NCBI GenBank assembly: GCA_039178805.1
Contig: JBCDFC010000001.1
Coordinates: forward strand, 1-64,000
DNA: 64,000 nucleotides
Source of the DNA: Thermohalobaculum sp039178805
Lineage (GTDB): Bacteria; Pseudomonadota; Alphaproteobacteria; Rhodobacterales; Rhodobacteraceae
Direction: 5' to 3'
Made by a program: the position numbers and the translations under genes. The notes beneath the pieces are model-generated. The model had not been told where the DNA came from and made no database searches. It worked only from the letters and a program-made list of their open reading frames with translations. Of this stretch, positions 9,017 to 17,827 are shown piece by piece (position 1 is the first letter of the stretch; each line of letters starts with the position of its first letter).

Positions 9017-9017
9017 G

Positions 9018-10292
9018 TCATCCCACCTTGGCGGCGCCCCTTGCCCGGAAGATCCAATATATCGCCTTGAACAATCCAATGCGCAGTCGAAGGCGCGGAT
9101 CGGTGCTAAAATCGCCCGCGAGAAGCGATATCACTGCCTGTTCAATACCCAGCAGATTTCTCGGGTTCAACATCAAATGGCGGAAGGCGGGATCGTGGAT
9201 GCTGTAGATGAACCACGAGACGAAGCTGAGACGGCGTTCGATCCGCCGGTCGTAGCGCTCGAGGAGACGTTTGCGCTGCTTGGGCTTGTTTAGCGCCTCG
9301 AGCACGATATCGGCCGCCTGTGTGCCGCTGGTGAGCGAGAGATGCACACCCGTGGAGAAGATCGGGTCGATGAAGCCGTAGGCATCGCCCACCCTGACAT
9401 GGCTCGGGCCATAGGCGCGGGTGGCGCGGTAGGAGAAGTTGCCGGTGGCGCGGAGCGGTTCCACGGGCTCGGCATTCTCAAGGATCCGCGCGAATTCCGG
9501 GTTGCGGCTGGTGCGGTCGCGGAAGAAGGCTTCGAGCGAGTTCCCGCGCTCCCCAATCTTGTCGCGCGGTGCGACGAGGCCGAGCGACGTAACACCGTCT
9601 GAGAGCGGGATCTGCCACATCCAGCCGGGATCGTTGAGATAGATGCGGATGTTGCCGCCGCGCGCGCCTTCGTGCCGGGGTACACCCCGGAAATGACCAA
9701 AGATCGCGGCCGAAGTGTTGCGCGGATCGGGGCGTTTCTCAGCCCCGCGTTTGGCCGTGACGGTCGAGCGGCCGGATGCGTCGACCAGAAACTTCGCCTC
9801 GAAGAACTGCTCACTGCCGTCGGCGCCTCGAAGGGCGACCTGCGCGGCGTCATCGTCGCATGAAACGACCTCGGCCATGGTCTCTTCGAGGGCGATGGCG
9901 CCCGCTTCCTGGGCCCGCTGAAACAGCAGATGATCGAAGCGGTCGCGGCGCACTTGATAGGCGTGACGCGGGCCATCGAAGAGCGCGCGATCAAAGTTGA
10001 AGACGACGGTCTTGCCGCCATCCTCGCGAATGAACTCCGCCCCCGGTTTCATCACGCCGATCTCTGCGACCCGCTCGCGCACGCCGAGGCGGTCGAGGAG
10101 CGTGAGGCTATGCGGCAGGAGCGACTCGCCGATATGAAAACGCGGATGGCGGTCCTTCTCCACGATCACGACCTTGAGCCCCGCTTCGGCGAGCAAGGTC
10201 GCCGTGGCGGAGCCGCCCGGCCCGCCGCCAAGCACGAGGACATCGCAGGTCTCGACTTTCTGTCCAACAAGGTTTGGCTGATGCTTCGTCAT
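9018..10292 (-). CDS. FAD-dependent halogenase-like oxidoreductase
   Basis: A 424-residue flavoprotein. Seen: dinucleotide fold GGGPGG (22-27), GESLLPHSL following the first beta-alpha-beta unit, a GDAYGFIDPIFSTGVHL FAD-binding segment, and WMWQIP at 224-229, matching the WxWxIP signature of flavin-dependent halogenases. Brominated aryl polyenes (xanthomonadins) are known, so halogenation of the polyene head group is a reasonable inference; the relatives also include plain monooxygenases and geranylgeranyl-reductase-like enzymes. The ATG at 10292 sits one base after the ketoreductase stop (TGAGATG); an in-frame ATG at 10310 is an alternative. Confidence 0.75.
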   Translation of the reverse strand: MTKHQPNLVGQKVETCDVLVLGGGPGGSATATLLAEAGLKVVIVEKDRHPRFHIGESLLPHSLTLLDRLGVRERVAEIGVMKPGAEFIREDGGKTVVFNFDRALFDGPRHAYQVRRDRFDHLLFQRAQEAGAIALEETMAEVVSCDDDAAQVALRGADGSEQFFEAKFLVDASGRSTVTAKRGAEKRPDPRNTSAAIFGHFRGVPRHEGARGGNIRIYLNDPGWMWQIPLSDGVTSLGLVAPRDKIGERGNSLEAFFRDRTSRNPEFARILENAEPVEPLRATGNFSYRATRAYGPSHVRVGDAYGFIDPIFSTGVHLSLTSGTQAADIVLEALNKPKQRKRLLERYDRRIERRLSFVSWFIYSIHDPAFRHLMLNPRNLLGIEQAVISLLAGDFSTDPRLRLRIGLFKAIYWIFRARGAAKVG

Positions 10293-10293
10293 C

Positions 10294-11010
10294 TCACGTC
10301 GTCCCGCCATCCACAGTGATCATTTGACCCGAAATGTAACTTGCCTTTTCGGAAACCAGAAACGCTACGACTGCGGCAATTTCCTCCGGGGTGCCCGCGC
10401 GGCGGGCTGGGGAGAGATCCGCCAGCGCTTGGAAGTTGTCGAGCGCGCGCGTCTCCGGCGTCTCGATCAAACCGGGCGCCACCACATTCGCCGTCAGGCC
10501 GCGCGAGGCGTATTCGCGCGTGAGCGATTTCATCATGGCAAGCATGCCGCCTTTGGCCGCCGCATAATTCGTCTGACCGCGATTGCCGATCACAGCGGTG
10601 AGCGACGAGATCGCGACGATGCGACCGAAGCGGGAGCGGATCATCGGCATAATGATCGGGCGTAGCGCCGTGAAAAGCGTGTTCAGGTTGAGATCGACCA
10701 CATCATGCCAGTCCTCGGGCGACATGGCAGCGAACGGCACATCCCGCTGACCGCCGATTGCGTGCACGAAGACTTGGAAGGGGTTGGCGGTCGCCATCTC
10801 CTCCAGCGTGGTACTTGCGCCCGGGTCGCGCAGATCGAGCGCCATCGCTTCGCCGCTGCCACCGGTGTTGCATATGCGCTCGACCGCGGCCTCCGCAGCC
10901 GTGAGGTTGCGATTTGCGTGGACGACTACGTGCAACCCATCGGCGGCCAGAGCCTCGGCAATCGTCGAGCCGATGTAGCCCGAGCCGCCGGTGACGAGCG
11001 CGCGCTTCAT
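10294..11010 (-). CDS. apeQ: 3-oxoacyl-ACP reductase (SDR) of the APE cluster
   Basis: A 238-residue short-chain dehydrogenase like FabG. Seen: NADPH-binding GGSGYIG (8-14), HAIGG in the NAG position, and the catalytic set Ser135/136, Tyr149 and Lys153 (QTNYAAAKGG). It reduces the beta-keto group in each polyene elongation round. Its start overlaps the dehydratase stop by four bases (ATGA). An upstream in-frame extension with no homology-like character was discarded in favour of this start. Confidence 0.88.
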   Translation of the reverse strand: MKRALVTGGSGYIGSTIAEALAADGLHVVVHANRNLTAAEAAVERICNTGGSGEAMALDLRDPGASTTLEEMATANPFQVFVHAIGGQRDVPFAAMSPEDWHDVVDLNLNTLFTALRPIIMPMIRSRFGRIVAISSLTAVIGNRGQTNYAAAKGGMLAMMKSLTREYASRGLTANVVAPGLIETPETRALDNFQALADLSPARRAGTPEEIAAVVAFLVSEKASYISGQMITVDGGTT

Positions 11011-11432
11011 TGCGGTGCCTCCTCCATGCGCATCATCGCCTCGCCTTGCAGGATGCTCCGCTCGGCAGCGCTTACGATGAAGCGGTATTTCGCGCCCTGT
11101 TCGCCGAAGGCGAGGCGTGTGGCCTCGACCTGGAGGCGTTCGGGGTCCTCGTGGACGGTCTCTCCCAACACTTCGACCGCAGCTAGCGAGAGCAGCAACC
11201 CGGTGTGGTGCCCATCGATAGCCACCAGCGACACATGCGCCGCTGCGGCCTGGGCGCCGAGTTCGACGAGGCTCACGGTCATGAGCGCGCCGGAGAGGCG
11301 CAACGGGTAGTCCGCGCCCTGGTGGTCCTTGGCGATGCATTGGATCGTCGTCTCATCGGCTGCCACGATGCGGTCGATCAGGCGCATCGGGCCTTTGTGC
11401 GGCATGCGGTCGAGACCGATGGCAAGGTTCAT
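11007..11432 (-). CDS. apeP: Hotdog-fold beta-hydroxyacyl-ACP dehydratase, ApeP type
   Basis: A 141-residue FabA/FabZ-like protein. The N-terminal MPHKGPMRLIDR carries the catalytic-type His12, as in the FabZ MPHRPPMLLID motif. It removes water after ketoreduction to form the conjugated double bonds. In the characterised pathway ApeI and ApeP act as partner dehydratases, and an ApeI-like protein is encoded at 17038-17361. It overlaps its neighbours by four bases on both sides. Confidence 0.8.
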   Translation of the reverse strand: MNLAIGLDRMPHKGPMRLIDRIVAADETTIQCIAKDHQGADYPLRLSGALMTVSLVELGAQAAAAHVSLVAIDGHHTGLLLSLAAVEVLGETVHEDPERLQVEATRLAFGEQGAKYRFIVSAAERSILQGEAMMRMEEAPQ

Positions 11433-12217
11433 GGCAACGCCACCTCTACGTTCAAGGCGATGTCGCCATGCAGGCCTAGGACGACGGGACCGTCGCCGTG
11501 GCCAAGCAGCCGTTCGAGCAATGGGAGCACCCGTGCGATGGGATTGCCGCTATCGATAAGGGCACGGGCCGCCGCCGACGAGGCCTCGCTAACCGGTGCC
11601 GGCGTCGCCGAAAGCGTCAGCGTGGCGCAAGTTTCAGGCCCCGCCTCTGGTCGCAGTGCTAACCCCGCTCCGACGGGCAGGCCCATGTGTTGCAGGGCAT
11701 CGAGCGGATCTGGCAGGGGCACATCGTAGAGGATGAGGCCAACCGATCGCCCTTCGAGCGCGACCTGGAGCCCTGCCTTCAAAAGCCCCGCTCCCACGGT
11801 GTGGTCGAGCGCTGCGATGCTCGTCGCCGGGGCCTTGAAGCTCTTGGCGACCGTCCACTGCCCGGACGCCGCATTATGGACCGCGTTTTGGAACCGCAGG
11901 GGCTGCACCATCATTTCGGGTGTGCGGAGGGCGTCGAGGATGACCTTGAGCGTCTCGCCCTCGCCCAAGCTCGAGGCGAAAACCCAAGCGGCATCTTCGG
12001 GCAGGGCCGGCGTCAGGCTTTCGGCGATCGCAAGTGCGAGCCGCGTCTGCGGGCTGAGCCGTTTGGACGCACGAGGCGACAGGAACTGCGGCTGGGCCTG
12101 CCAGTCGGCCTCGCCCTGCGTCGGCGGGCCCTCGAAGAACGCCTCGAGCGCCTCGGCTCCATCCACCATCGGCGCGAGAAACGCGACCGCGTCGACATAC
12201 ACACGGATCGGGGTCAA
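11429..12217 (-). CDS. apeC: Chain-length-factor-like ketosynthase partner
   Basis: A 262-residue protein with ketosynthase-like segments (VFASSLGEGETLKVI, FQNAVHNAASGQW, then SIAALDHTVGAG) but no Cys at the nucleophile position and a length about two thirds of a full KS. That matches the CLF-like ApeC that dimerises with ApeO in the type II polyene synthase. It overlaps the KS gene by four bases upstream and the dehydratase by four downstream, consistent with stoichiometric partner synthesis. Confidence 0.8.
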   Translation of the reverse strand: MTPIRVYVDAVAFLAPMVDGAEALEAFFEGPPTQGEADWQAQPQFLSPRASKRLSPQTRLALAIAESLTPALPEDAAWVFASSLGEGETLKVILDALRTPEMMVQPLRFQNAVHNAASGQWTVAKSFKAPATSIAALDHTVGAGLLKAGLQVALEGRSVGLILYDVPLPDPLDALQHMGLPVGAGLALRPEAGPETCATLTLSATPAPVSEASSAAARALIDSGNPIARVLPLLERLLGHGDGPVVLGLHGDIALNVEVALP

Positions 12218-13410
12218 CGGCCGAGCGCCACCACGCAGTTGTTGCCCCCGAAACCGAAGGCATTGCTGAGGACGTATTTCAGTTCGGCCGAACGGCTCTC
12301 GGCTTTGACATCCACCGCGATCTCGGGGTCGAGCCGGTGCAGACCGGTATTGCCGGGGATCACCCCTTCCTCCAGCGCATAAAGGCAGAGAACGATCTCC
12401 GCCGCCCCGGCAGCCCCAAGCGTGTGGCCGATGGCGCCCTTGAGCGACGAGGCCGGGACGTCCGGTCCTAGCACGCTCAGCACAGCCCGTGCCTCGGCCG
12501 CATCGTTCGTGCGCGTGGCTGTGCCGTGGAGGTTCACGTAGCCGATATCCGCTGGGGTCAGCCCCGCTGCATCGAGCGTTGCGCGCATGGCCGCCGCCGC
12601 ACCTGCACCGTCCTCCGGCGGGGTCGACATGTTGTGGCCATCGGACGTCTCGCCCGCGCCGACGAAGCGGAAGCCCGTATCCGCATCACGCTCGACGATC
12701 ATGAGGGCCGCAGCCTCGCCAATGGAGATCCCGTCCCGTTCCGCATCGCAGGGGCGGCATGGCCGGGGCGAGACGAGCTGCAGCGCCTCGAAGCCATTCA
12801 GCGAGGTGAGGCAGAGGCAGTCGACGCCACCGGTCAGCACCGCATCGCAAACCCCGGCCTCGATAAGTTGGACGGCATCGATCAGCGCCTTTGAGGATGA
12901 GGAGCAGGCGGTCGACACGGCGTAGCTCGGACCTCTGAGGTCAAGCAAATCCTGCAGGAACGCGCCCACCGCCTGATGATTGTCGTTGCGGCGCATCGAG
13001 TAGGAGGTTGGGAGCGCTTCGCTCTCCTCCCGCTCGCGGTAGACTTGCTCGAGTTTCTCGATCCCTGAGGTCGATGTCCCGATCACGACGCCGCAGCGGG
13101 CTGGCCCCCAGCGCTCACGCATGCCAGCGACTGCGCGGTCGAAGCCATCCGCGGCGAGGGCTGCGAGTGTCAGCCGGCTCGCCCGATTGTCGCAATCGGC
13201 CAAGGTCTTGGGAAAGGCCAAGCTATCCAGTCCCGCGACGCTGCCGATGAAGCATTCGAAGGGCAGTCCCGGCATATCGGCAGGGGCGAGGCCGCTGCGC
13301 CCAGAGCGGAGTGCCTCGATATGGGGCGATCGTCCGTGGCCGAGGCAAGACACGATCGTGCTGGCGGTGATCCGGATGCCTCGATCAGCGTTTTCGATGG
13401 GCGGGATCAT
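12214..13410 (-). CDS. apeO: Beta-ketoacyl-ACP synthase of the APE cluster
   Basis: A 398-residue condensing enzyme with an intact Cys-His-His triad: C169 in STACSSSSKAL, H295 in NLHGTAT and H329 in KGAIGHTLGAAG, plus the C-terminal NAFGFGGNN. It extends the polyene with malonyl units together with the CLF-like partner encoded next. Characterised clusters also encode a separate homodimeric KS (ApeR), which is not visible here. Confidence 0.88.
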   Translation of the reverse strand: MIPPIENADRGIRITASTIVSCLGHGRSPHIEALRSGRSGLAPADMPGLPFECFIGSVAGLDSLAFPKTLADCDNRASRLTLAALAADGFDRAVAGMRERWGPARCGVVIGTSTSGIEKLEQVYREREESEALPTSYSMRRNDNHQAVGAFLQDLLDLRGPSYAVSTACSSSSKALIDAVQLIEAGVCDAVLTGGVDCLCLTSLNGFEALQLVSPRPCRPCDAERDGISIGEAAALMIVERDADTGFRFVGAGETSDGHNMSTPPEDGAGAAAAMRATLDAAGLTPADIGYVNLHGTATRTNDAAEARAVLSVLGPDVPASSLKGAIGHTLGAAGAAEIVLCLYALEEGVIPGNTGLHRLDPEIAVDVKAESRSAELKYVLSNAFGFGGNNCVVALGR

Positions 13411-15614
13411 GGCAGCGCTCGGTCGGTCTCAGGCGGCTGGATCAGGTTGAGCGCCAACATGGTCATGACGCCCAGTGACACTGTGAGCCCAATTTGCTGC
13501 AGCAGCTCAACAGATGAAAGCGCCATAACGCCGAAGGCAATCAACGTCGATGCGGCACAGAGTGCGACGGAATGTGCGGCAGGGTGGCCGGTCTCGCCAT
13601 CGTCCTGGTGCGTGAGGAACAGCCCGTAGTCGATCCCGATGCCCGTGACGAGCGTCAACGCGATGATTTGGAACATGTCGATGGGCCCCAAGAGAAGCGT
13701 GGAGAGCCCGACCGTCGTGCTGAGCGCGGCGGCACATGTGAGCGCGATCCCAGCCGTGCGCCGGAAGTCGCGAAGCGCGAGGGTCAGGAGTGCTATGCTC
13801 GCAGCACCGCCAATCGCGAACCAAAGTATGAGCGTGCGGCGGAGATCCGAGAGGCCCGCTTCGACAGGGGCCGCGCGATCGACGAAACGCGCGCCCGCCT
13901 GCTCTGCGATCCGCTTCAGGGCGCCGGCGTCGCTCACCCCATAAAGCCGCACCGCCTCGCGTAGCGTGCCTTCAGTGGCCTCGATGCCGGCGGACAGTGC
14001 TCGCAGCTCGGCATGGGCGTCGAGGGCATCGAGGCTCATCGGCGGAGCATCAAGGGCCACTCGATATGCTGCGGTCTGGCGTTCCGCAAAGGCGGGCTTC
14101 ATGCCTGCGCGGTCGAGGGCCGCGACTGCGGCGGCTTGGAAGGCATCGGGCGCGGGGAGACTGTCGAGGGCCGGCGGGATCGCGAAGACTGTCGCCAGCA
14201 TCTCGTAGCCCGAAATCACGCCGTCTGCCTTGGCACCATCCAGCTCGGAGGCGAGAGCGCGCTGCTGTTCCAGGAGACTTGTCAGGCTGCTGCCCTCTAC
14301 CTCGATGCCGTATCGGCCAGACGGAAGATCGATCATCCCGGCGATCCGGTCTATCGCGGCGCTGAGGTGCTCAGGCAGCGGGAAGAGGGTTTGGGGCCGC
14401 GCGGCGGGTGCGGTGAGGACGGCCACGACACCGGCCGCGATCAGGGCGCATTCGAGCACCCTGCGGTGGCGCCATTTGGGGATCAGGCTCTGTGCTGGGA
14501 TGGACCGAGCCGGGTGCGGATGTTGCACAGCCAAGAGCTGCGCCGTGATGGCGGCGACGCTGAGCCCGGTGGCGACGAAAACGCCGGTCTGAACCAGGGC
14601 CTCAACCCCGGAGCCGATAAGCGCCAGAAACCCGACCGATGTCGTCAGCGCGCCGATGAGCACAAGCCGCGCGGCTTGTTTCCTAGCCTCGCCCCTCCGC
14701 GCCGACAGATGCAGCGGATAGTCGAGGCCGAGCCCGCAGAGCGCCCCGCCGAACCCGAGCGCGACGGCATGGACGGAGCCGAAGATCGCCTGCACCGCGA
14801 GAACGGCGACCGCGACCCCGATGGCGACTGGCAGCAGCACCGCGCCCACGGCCGGGCCTGAGCGGAGGAGCCAGGCGAGTGTCAGCAGCAGCAGCGCCGA
14901 GGCGATACCGCCGCTCCACATCGAACCGCGCGCCGTGAACTGAGAGACTTCGGCCGAGATGATGCGGGGGCCGAGTAAATCGGCATTGGCGCCTGCGTCG
15001 ACCGCTGCGCCACGGATCCTATCCGCCAACCCCGAAATCTCCGCCGCGTCGAAGGGCTGGTCGGCCAGCGTGATGAAGAGGAGCGTCGCATCACGACCCT
15101 TCGAGACCCAGAGACCGTTCTCCTGATCCAGCCGCGCGGCGGTTGTCGAGACTGCGGCGAGGAGGCGTGCGAAGCTCCCGGTCGGGTCGGTCAGGAGCTT
15201 GTCGGCCACGGCAAGGCTCTCCGCACCGGCGAGCATCAGACGCGCTTCCTCAAGTTCCTCAGCCATCGCAGCCGGCTCGAGATCTTCGGGCGCGGGCGGC
15301 ATGAGCTGGAAGCGATGCTGCCACAGCCAGTCGAGAAAGCCGCGCGACGGCGCGACCGGGCCCGTCATGACGGCCTCGACCGCGGGCTCCGCGAGTAGCA
15401 TGGCCGCGACCGCATCAGTCGCCCGCTCGCGCGGCTCGGGATCGGCGGCTGAGAGCGCCAGGATCGTCAGGCGGTCGGACGGCGTGTCGAGGGCGCCGGT
15501 CGTCACCTGGTGCTCACCGAAAAGCGCGGCGACATCGGAGCGAACTTCGACAGTCGCAACAGCGATCCCGACGAGCGCGACAAGCGCCGTGAAAGCCAGG
15601 AGCAGTCGTTTCAT
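13407..15614 (-). CDS. MMPL/RND-family exporter of the APE cluster
   Basis: A 735-residue protein with an N-terminal membrane anchor, a large periplasmic loop, a bundle of five or six helices (about 240-400), a second large loop and a second helix bundle (about 600-730). This duplicated layout is that of MMPL lipid exporters. GLGLDYPLHLSARR and GIGIDYGLFLTH, each containing a membrane Asp-Tyr pair, mark the two repeats. It probably moves the finished aryl-polyene lipid across the inner membrane toward the LolA-like carrier encoded next. It overlaps both neighbouring genes by four bases. Confidence 0.82.
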   Translation of the reverse strand: MKRLLLAFTALVALVGIAVATVEVRSDVAALFGEHQVTTGALDTPSDRLTILALSAADPEPRERATDAVAAMLLAEPAVEAVMTGPVAPSRGFLDWLWQHRFQLMPPAPEDLEPAAMAEELEEARLMLAGAESLAVADKLLTDPTGSFARLLAAVSTTAARLDQENGLWVSKGRDATLLFITLADQPFDAAEISGLADRIRGAAVDAGANADLLGPRIISAEVSQFTARGSMWSGGIASALLLLTLAWLLRSGPAVGAVLLPVAIGVAVAVLAVQAIFGSVHAVALGFGGALCGLGLDYPLHLSARRGEARKQAARLVLIGALTTSVGFLALIGSGVEALVQTGVFVATGLSVAAITAQLLAVQHPHPARSIPAQSLIPKWRHRRVLECALIAAGVVAVLTAPAARPQTLFPLPEHLSAAIDRIAGMIDLPSGRYGIEVEGSSLTSLLEQQRALASELDGAKADGVISGYEMLATVFAIPPALDSLPAPDAFQAAAVAALDRAGMKPAFAERQTAAYRVALDAPPMSLDALDAHAELRALSAGIEATEGTLREAVRLYGVSDAGALKRIAEQAGARFVDRAAPVEAGLSDLRRTLILWFAIGGAASIALLTLALRDFRRTAGIALTCAAALSTTVGLSTLLLGPIDMFQIIALTLVTGIGIDYGLFLTHQDDGETGHPAAHSVALCAASTLIAFGVMALSSVELLQQIGLTVSLGVMTMLALNLIQPPETDRALP

Positions 15615-16210
15615 CGCTCGGGCACGAAGGCGATCCGCCGCGCTTCCCCGTCCGGTAGATCGAGGGCGATCGCGCGCAGAACCTCGCCGCAGCCGAGGAG
15701 GGCAAGCGCGCCCATTGTGTCGGCATCGCTGTTGGCGGCGCTTACGGTCACGGTCCAGCCTGATGGACTGTTGGACAGGGTCACGATGCGACCGTCATCC
15801 TCGCGGCCGCCGGCTCCCTCCACGACCTCTCGCAGCACCGCGAGGAACAAATCCATGAAGCCGGGAATCGGCACGGAGTTTCGGTATGCATCCTGAGGGC
15901 GATCGACAGTGATCAAGCGCTTGCCGATGCTCGTAACCTCTTCGACCGGCGAGGTTTGATGGCGAATGAGCTGGCCTTGCGGTCCGATATCGAGGAGCCC
16001 GCGGGAGACGACCGGACGATCTAGGGCCGGATGCAGCACCTCTTCGCGATAGGCGATGGGCGGCTCACCGTCTTGCGGCCGCGCGCTGAGGCCCGCGGAT
16101 GGATTGGTCAGCGGAGGGGCGCTGCAGGTCTTCTCCGTCGCCCCAGATATCGAAGAAGTTGAACCAGTTATCAGGATGGCGGCGGCACATATCCTCCAGT
16201 GCCTTGGCAT
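15611..16210 (-). CDS. LolA-like periplasmic carrier of the APE cluster
   Basis: A 199-residue protein beginning with a plausible signal peptide (basic PRHWR, hydrophobic ICAAAILITG, cleavage after SISGA). The body has LolA-like strands (EEVLHPALDRPVVSRGLLDIG, then GWTVTVSAANSDAD). APE clusters usually include such a carrier to ferry the lipid to the outer membrane. This start makes the gene overlap the acyltransferase by 146 bases. No good ribosome-binding site precedes it, so a later GTG without signal peptide cannot be excluded, but a periplasmic role needs the longer form. Confidence 0.6.
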   Translation of the reverse strand: MPRHWRICAAAILITGSTSSISGATEKTCSAPPLTNPSAGLSARPQDGEPPIAYREEVLHPALDRPVVSRGLLDIGPQGQLIRHQTSPVEEVTSIGKRLITVDRPQDAYRNSVPIPGFMDLFLAVLREVVEGAGGREDDGRIVTLSNSPSGWTVTVSAANSDADTMGALALLGCGEVLRAIALDLPDGEARRIAFVPER

Positions 16211-17045
16211 AGCGATGGCCAAGTGCCTCGATCGTCGCGTCCCGCTTCCGACGTGCCACCGGCGCGCCGTCATAAAGCTCGATGAACGAAAGATCATACC
16301 GGTCCTTTCCAAGACGCGGGGCGAGACAAAGGATCAGTGGCACCTGGGCGGCGATGGCAGCGATATAAGGCGAGGTGGGGATATCGATCTGCCCGCGTAG
16401 GAAGGGCACGGAGAGCGTCCCACGGAGATCGCGGCGGGGGAGGCGGTCGCCGAGGAAGGCCACGAACTGACCCCTGTCGAGCGCCTCGAACACTTCCATC
16501 ATCGCCTGGGGTCCATCCACTAGCGAGATTACGCGGTCGGCTACCTCGGGGTTCAGCTCGCGCAAGAGCTTTGTGCTGTGTTCGGCATGATCCGGATACA
16601 TCAGGTATCGCACATTGAGACCTGGGAGCTTCCGGTCGAAGGCGCGCAGGGCCTCGAAGCTGCCGAAATGGGCGCCGAGAAGAACGCCTCCTTTGCCCTC
16701 CCCGACCAGGTCAATGACCGTCTCGCTTCCCTGCGCGGTGATGGTGAACCCCTCCGTGCCGGTCGCGAGCAGCCGCACACGCTCATGGAACATATGCGCA
16801 AAGGTGAGAGCGTGGCGGTGACGCTCGACAAGGGTTGGTCTGCGCCTGTGCATTCGCGTGAGGTAGTCGATGGATGCGGCGTTCGCTGGCCGACGCGTAT
16901 TGATCGAGAAGGCGAAGGCCACGAGCCAGAGAAGCGGGTCGACGACGATCGGAGGCAGTCGGAGTGCGGTCCAGCGCATCAACCGCAGCTGCCAGCCCGC
17001 TCCAGCCTCTCGCGCTTCGGCCCAATGTGGCGACCCATCAGGCAT
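16065..17045 (-). CDS. LPLAT-family acyltransferase (HtrB/LpxL-like)
   Basis: A 326-residue lysophospholipid-acyltransferase-superfamily protein. Seen: the catalytic-type GAHFGSFEALR (His-x4-Glu), LGDRLPRRD, FLRGQIDIPTSPY and the C-terminal HPDNWFNFFDIWG characteristic of lipid A-type acyltransferases of polyene clusters. It probably attaches an acyl chain to the lipid part of the product. It overlaps the dehydratase gene by eight bases at its 5-prime end and the LolA-like gene by 146 at its 3-prime end. Confidence 0.82.
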   Translation of the reverse strand: MPDGSPHWAEAREAGAGWQLRLMRWTALRLPPIVVDPLLWLVAFAFSINTRRPANAASIDYLTRMHRRRPTLVERHRHALTFAHMFHERVRLLATGTEGFTITAQGSETVIDLVGEGKGGVLLGAHFGSFEALRAFDRKLPGLNVRYLMYPDHAEHSTKLLRELNPEVADRVISLVDGPQAMMEVFEALDRGQFVAFLGDRLPRRDLRGTLSVPFLRGQIDIPTSPYIAAIAAQVPLILCLAPRLGKDRYDLSFIELYDGAPVARRKRDATIEALGHRYAKALEDMCRRHPDNWFNFFDIWGDGEDLQRPSADQSIRGPQRAAARR

Positions 17046-17361
17046 CGACGCGCTCTTCGCGGCGCAAGACCGCTTGCGCCCGCGCGATCAGGGTTTCCGT
17101 GGCGTGCCAAGAGATCCTGGCGCCTTCCAGGTTGCCGGTGATCTCAATCGAGAATGGCGTGTCGGGCTTCAGCGGCTGCTGGAACTTCATGCGAGAGATC
17201 TTGGCGATGGCGAGGCCCCGTTGGCCCAACGCCTCTGCTGCCAGGCCCAGAAGGACCGCGCCCGGCACGATCGGCATCCCCTCGAAATGGCCTTCGAGGT
17301 ACGGAGCGTCCGTTGGGGCGCCTGCCTCGAAGTCGACGCGAAACTGCGTGAGATCGAGCAT
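17038..17361 (-). CDS. apeI: Hotdog-fold dehydratase, ApeI type
   Basis: A 107-residue hotdog protein. GHFEGMPIVPGAVLLGL at 24-40 has the FabZ-like GHFxxxPxxPG motif with catalytic-type His25. It is the expected partner of the ApeP-like dehydratase. The ATG at 17361 follows the lipoprotein stop by 11 bases; an in-frame upstream extension overlaps the lipoprotein gene and was discarded. Confidence 0.8.
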   Translation of the reverse strand: MLDLTQFRVDFEAGAPTDAPYLEGHFEGMPIVPGAVLLGLAAEALGQRGLAIAKISRMKFQQPLKPDTPFSIEITGNLEGARISWHATETLIARAQAVLRREERVDA

Positions 17362-17372
17362 GGCGCTGCTGG

Positions 17373-17798
17373 TCACGAGAAGCGCAGGCGCTGCACTTCG
17401 GCTTGAATGTCTTGCTCGAGGTTCCGCACCCACGAATTGTAGTTGGGATGTATGGTGGCGGCAGCCTCGTTGTATTCAAGGTTGGACGAGTCCTTGTAGA
17501 GGATCGAGAACGTCTCATCGTCGAAGAACACGTCCACAACCGCCGTGTGCTTGCCGCGCACGAGGATCCGTCCCTCGAGATGACCCGTTTCCAGACGTGA
17601 GAACGTCCACCCGCGGTTCGATCCAGCGCGAATGATCGCGCGCTCGTACTCCGAGAGCGTGGGTTGCTGAGCCGAAGCTCCCGCTTCGGCTTGGTAGGGC
17701 AGTGACTCGATCGTAAGGACCGGGGTGGGCTGTCGGCAGCCAGCGAGGGCAAGCGCGACAACTGCCATCGCCAGGAATGCAGGCTTCGTCTTCGCCAT
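17373..17798 (-). CDS. Small lipoprotein within the APE operon
   Basis: A 141-residue protein with a lipoprotein signal peptide (AVVALALAGC, lipobox LAGC, Cys21). The mature part is polar, with GHLEGRILVRGKHTAVVDVFF and YNSWVRNLEQDI segments and no known catalytic motif. It may support transport or anchoring of the pigment at the outer membrane. GAGGAG lies nine bases before the ATG. Its domain family is not recognised. Confidence 0.75.
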   Translation of the reverse strand: MAKTKPAFLAMAVVALALAGCRQPTPVLTIESLPYQAEAGASAQQPTLSEYERAIIRAGSNRGWTFSRLETGHLEGRILVRGKHTAVVDVFFDDETFSILYKDSSNLEYNEAAATIHPNYNSWVRNLEQDIQAEVQRLRFS

Positions 17799-17827
17799 CG
17801 ATCAGTCTCCTCTTTGCAACTTTGAAA

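Noticed and set aside
10294..11340. Long N-terminal extension of the ketoreductase
   Set aside because: The extension is antisense-like, overlaps the dehydratase gene, and the SDR fold starts exactly at the ATG at 11010.
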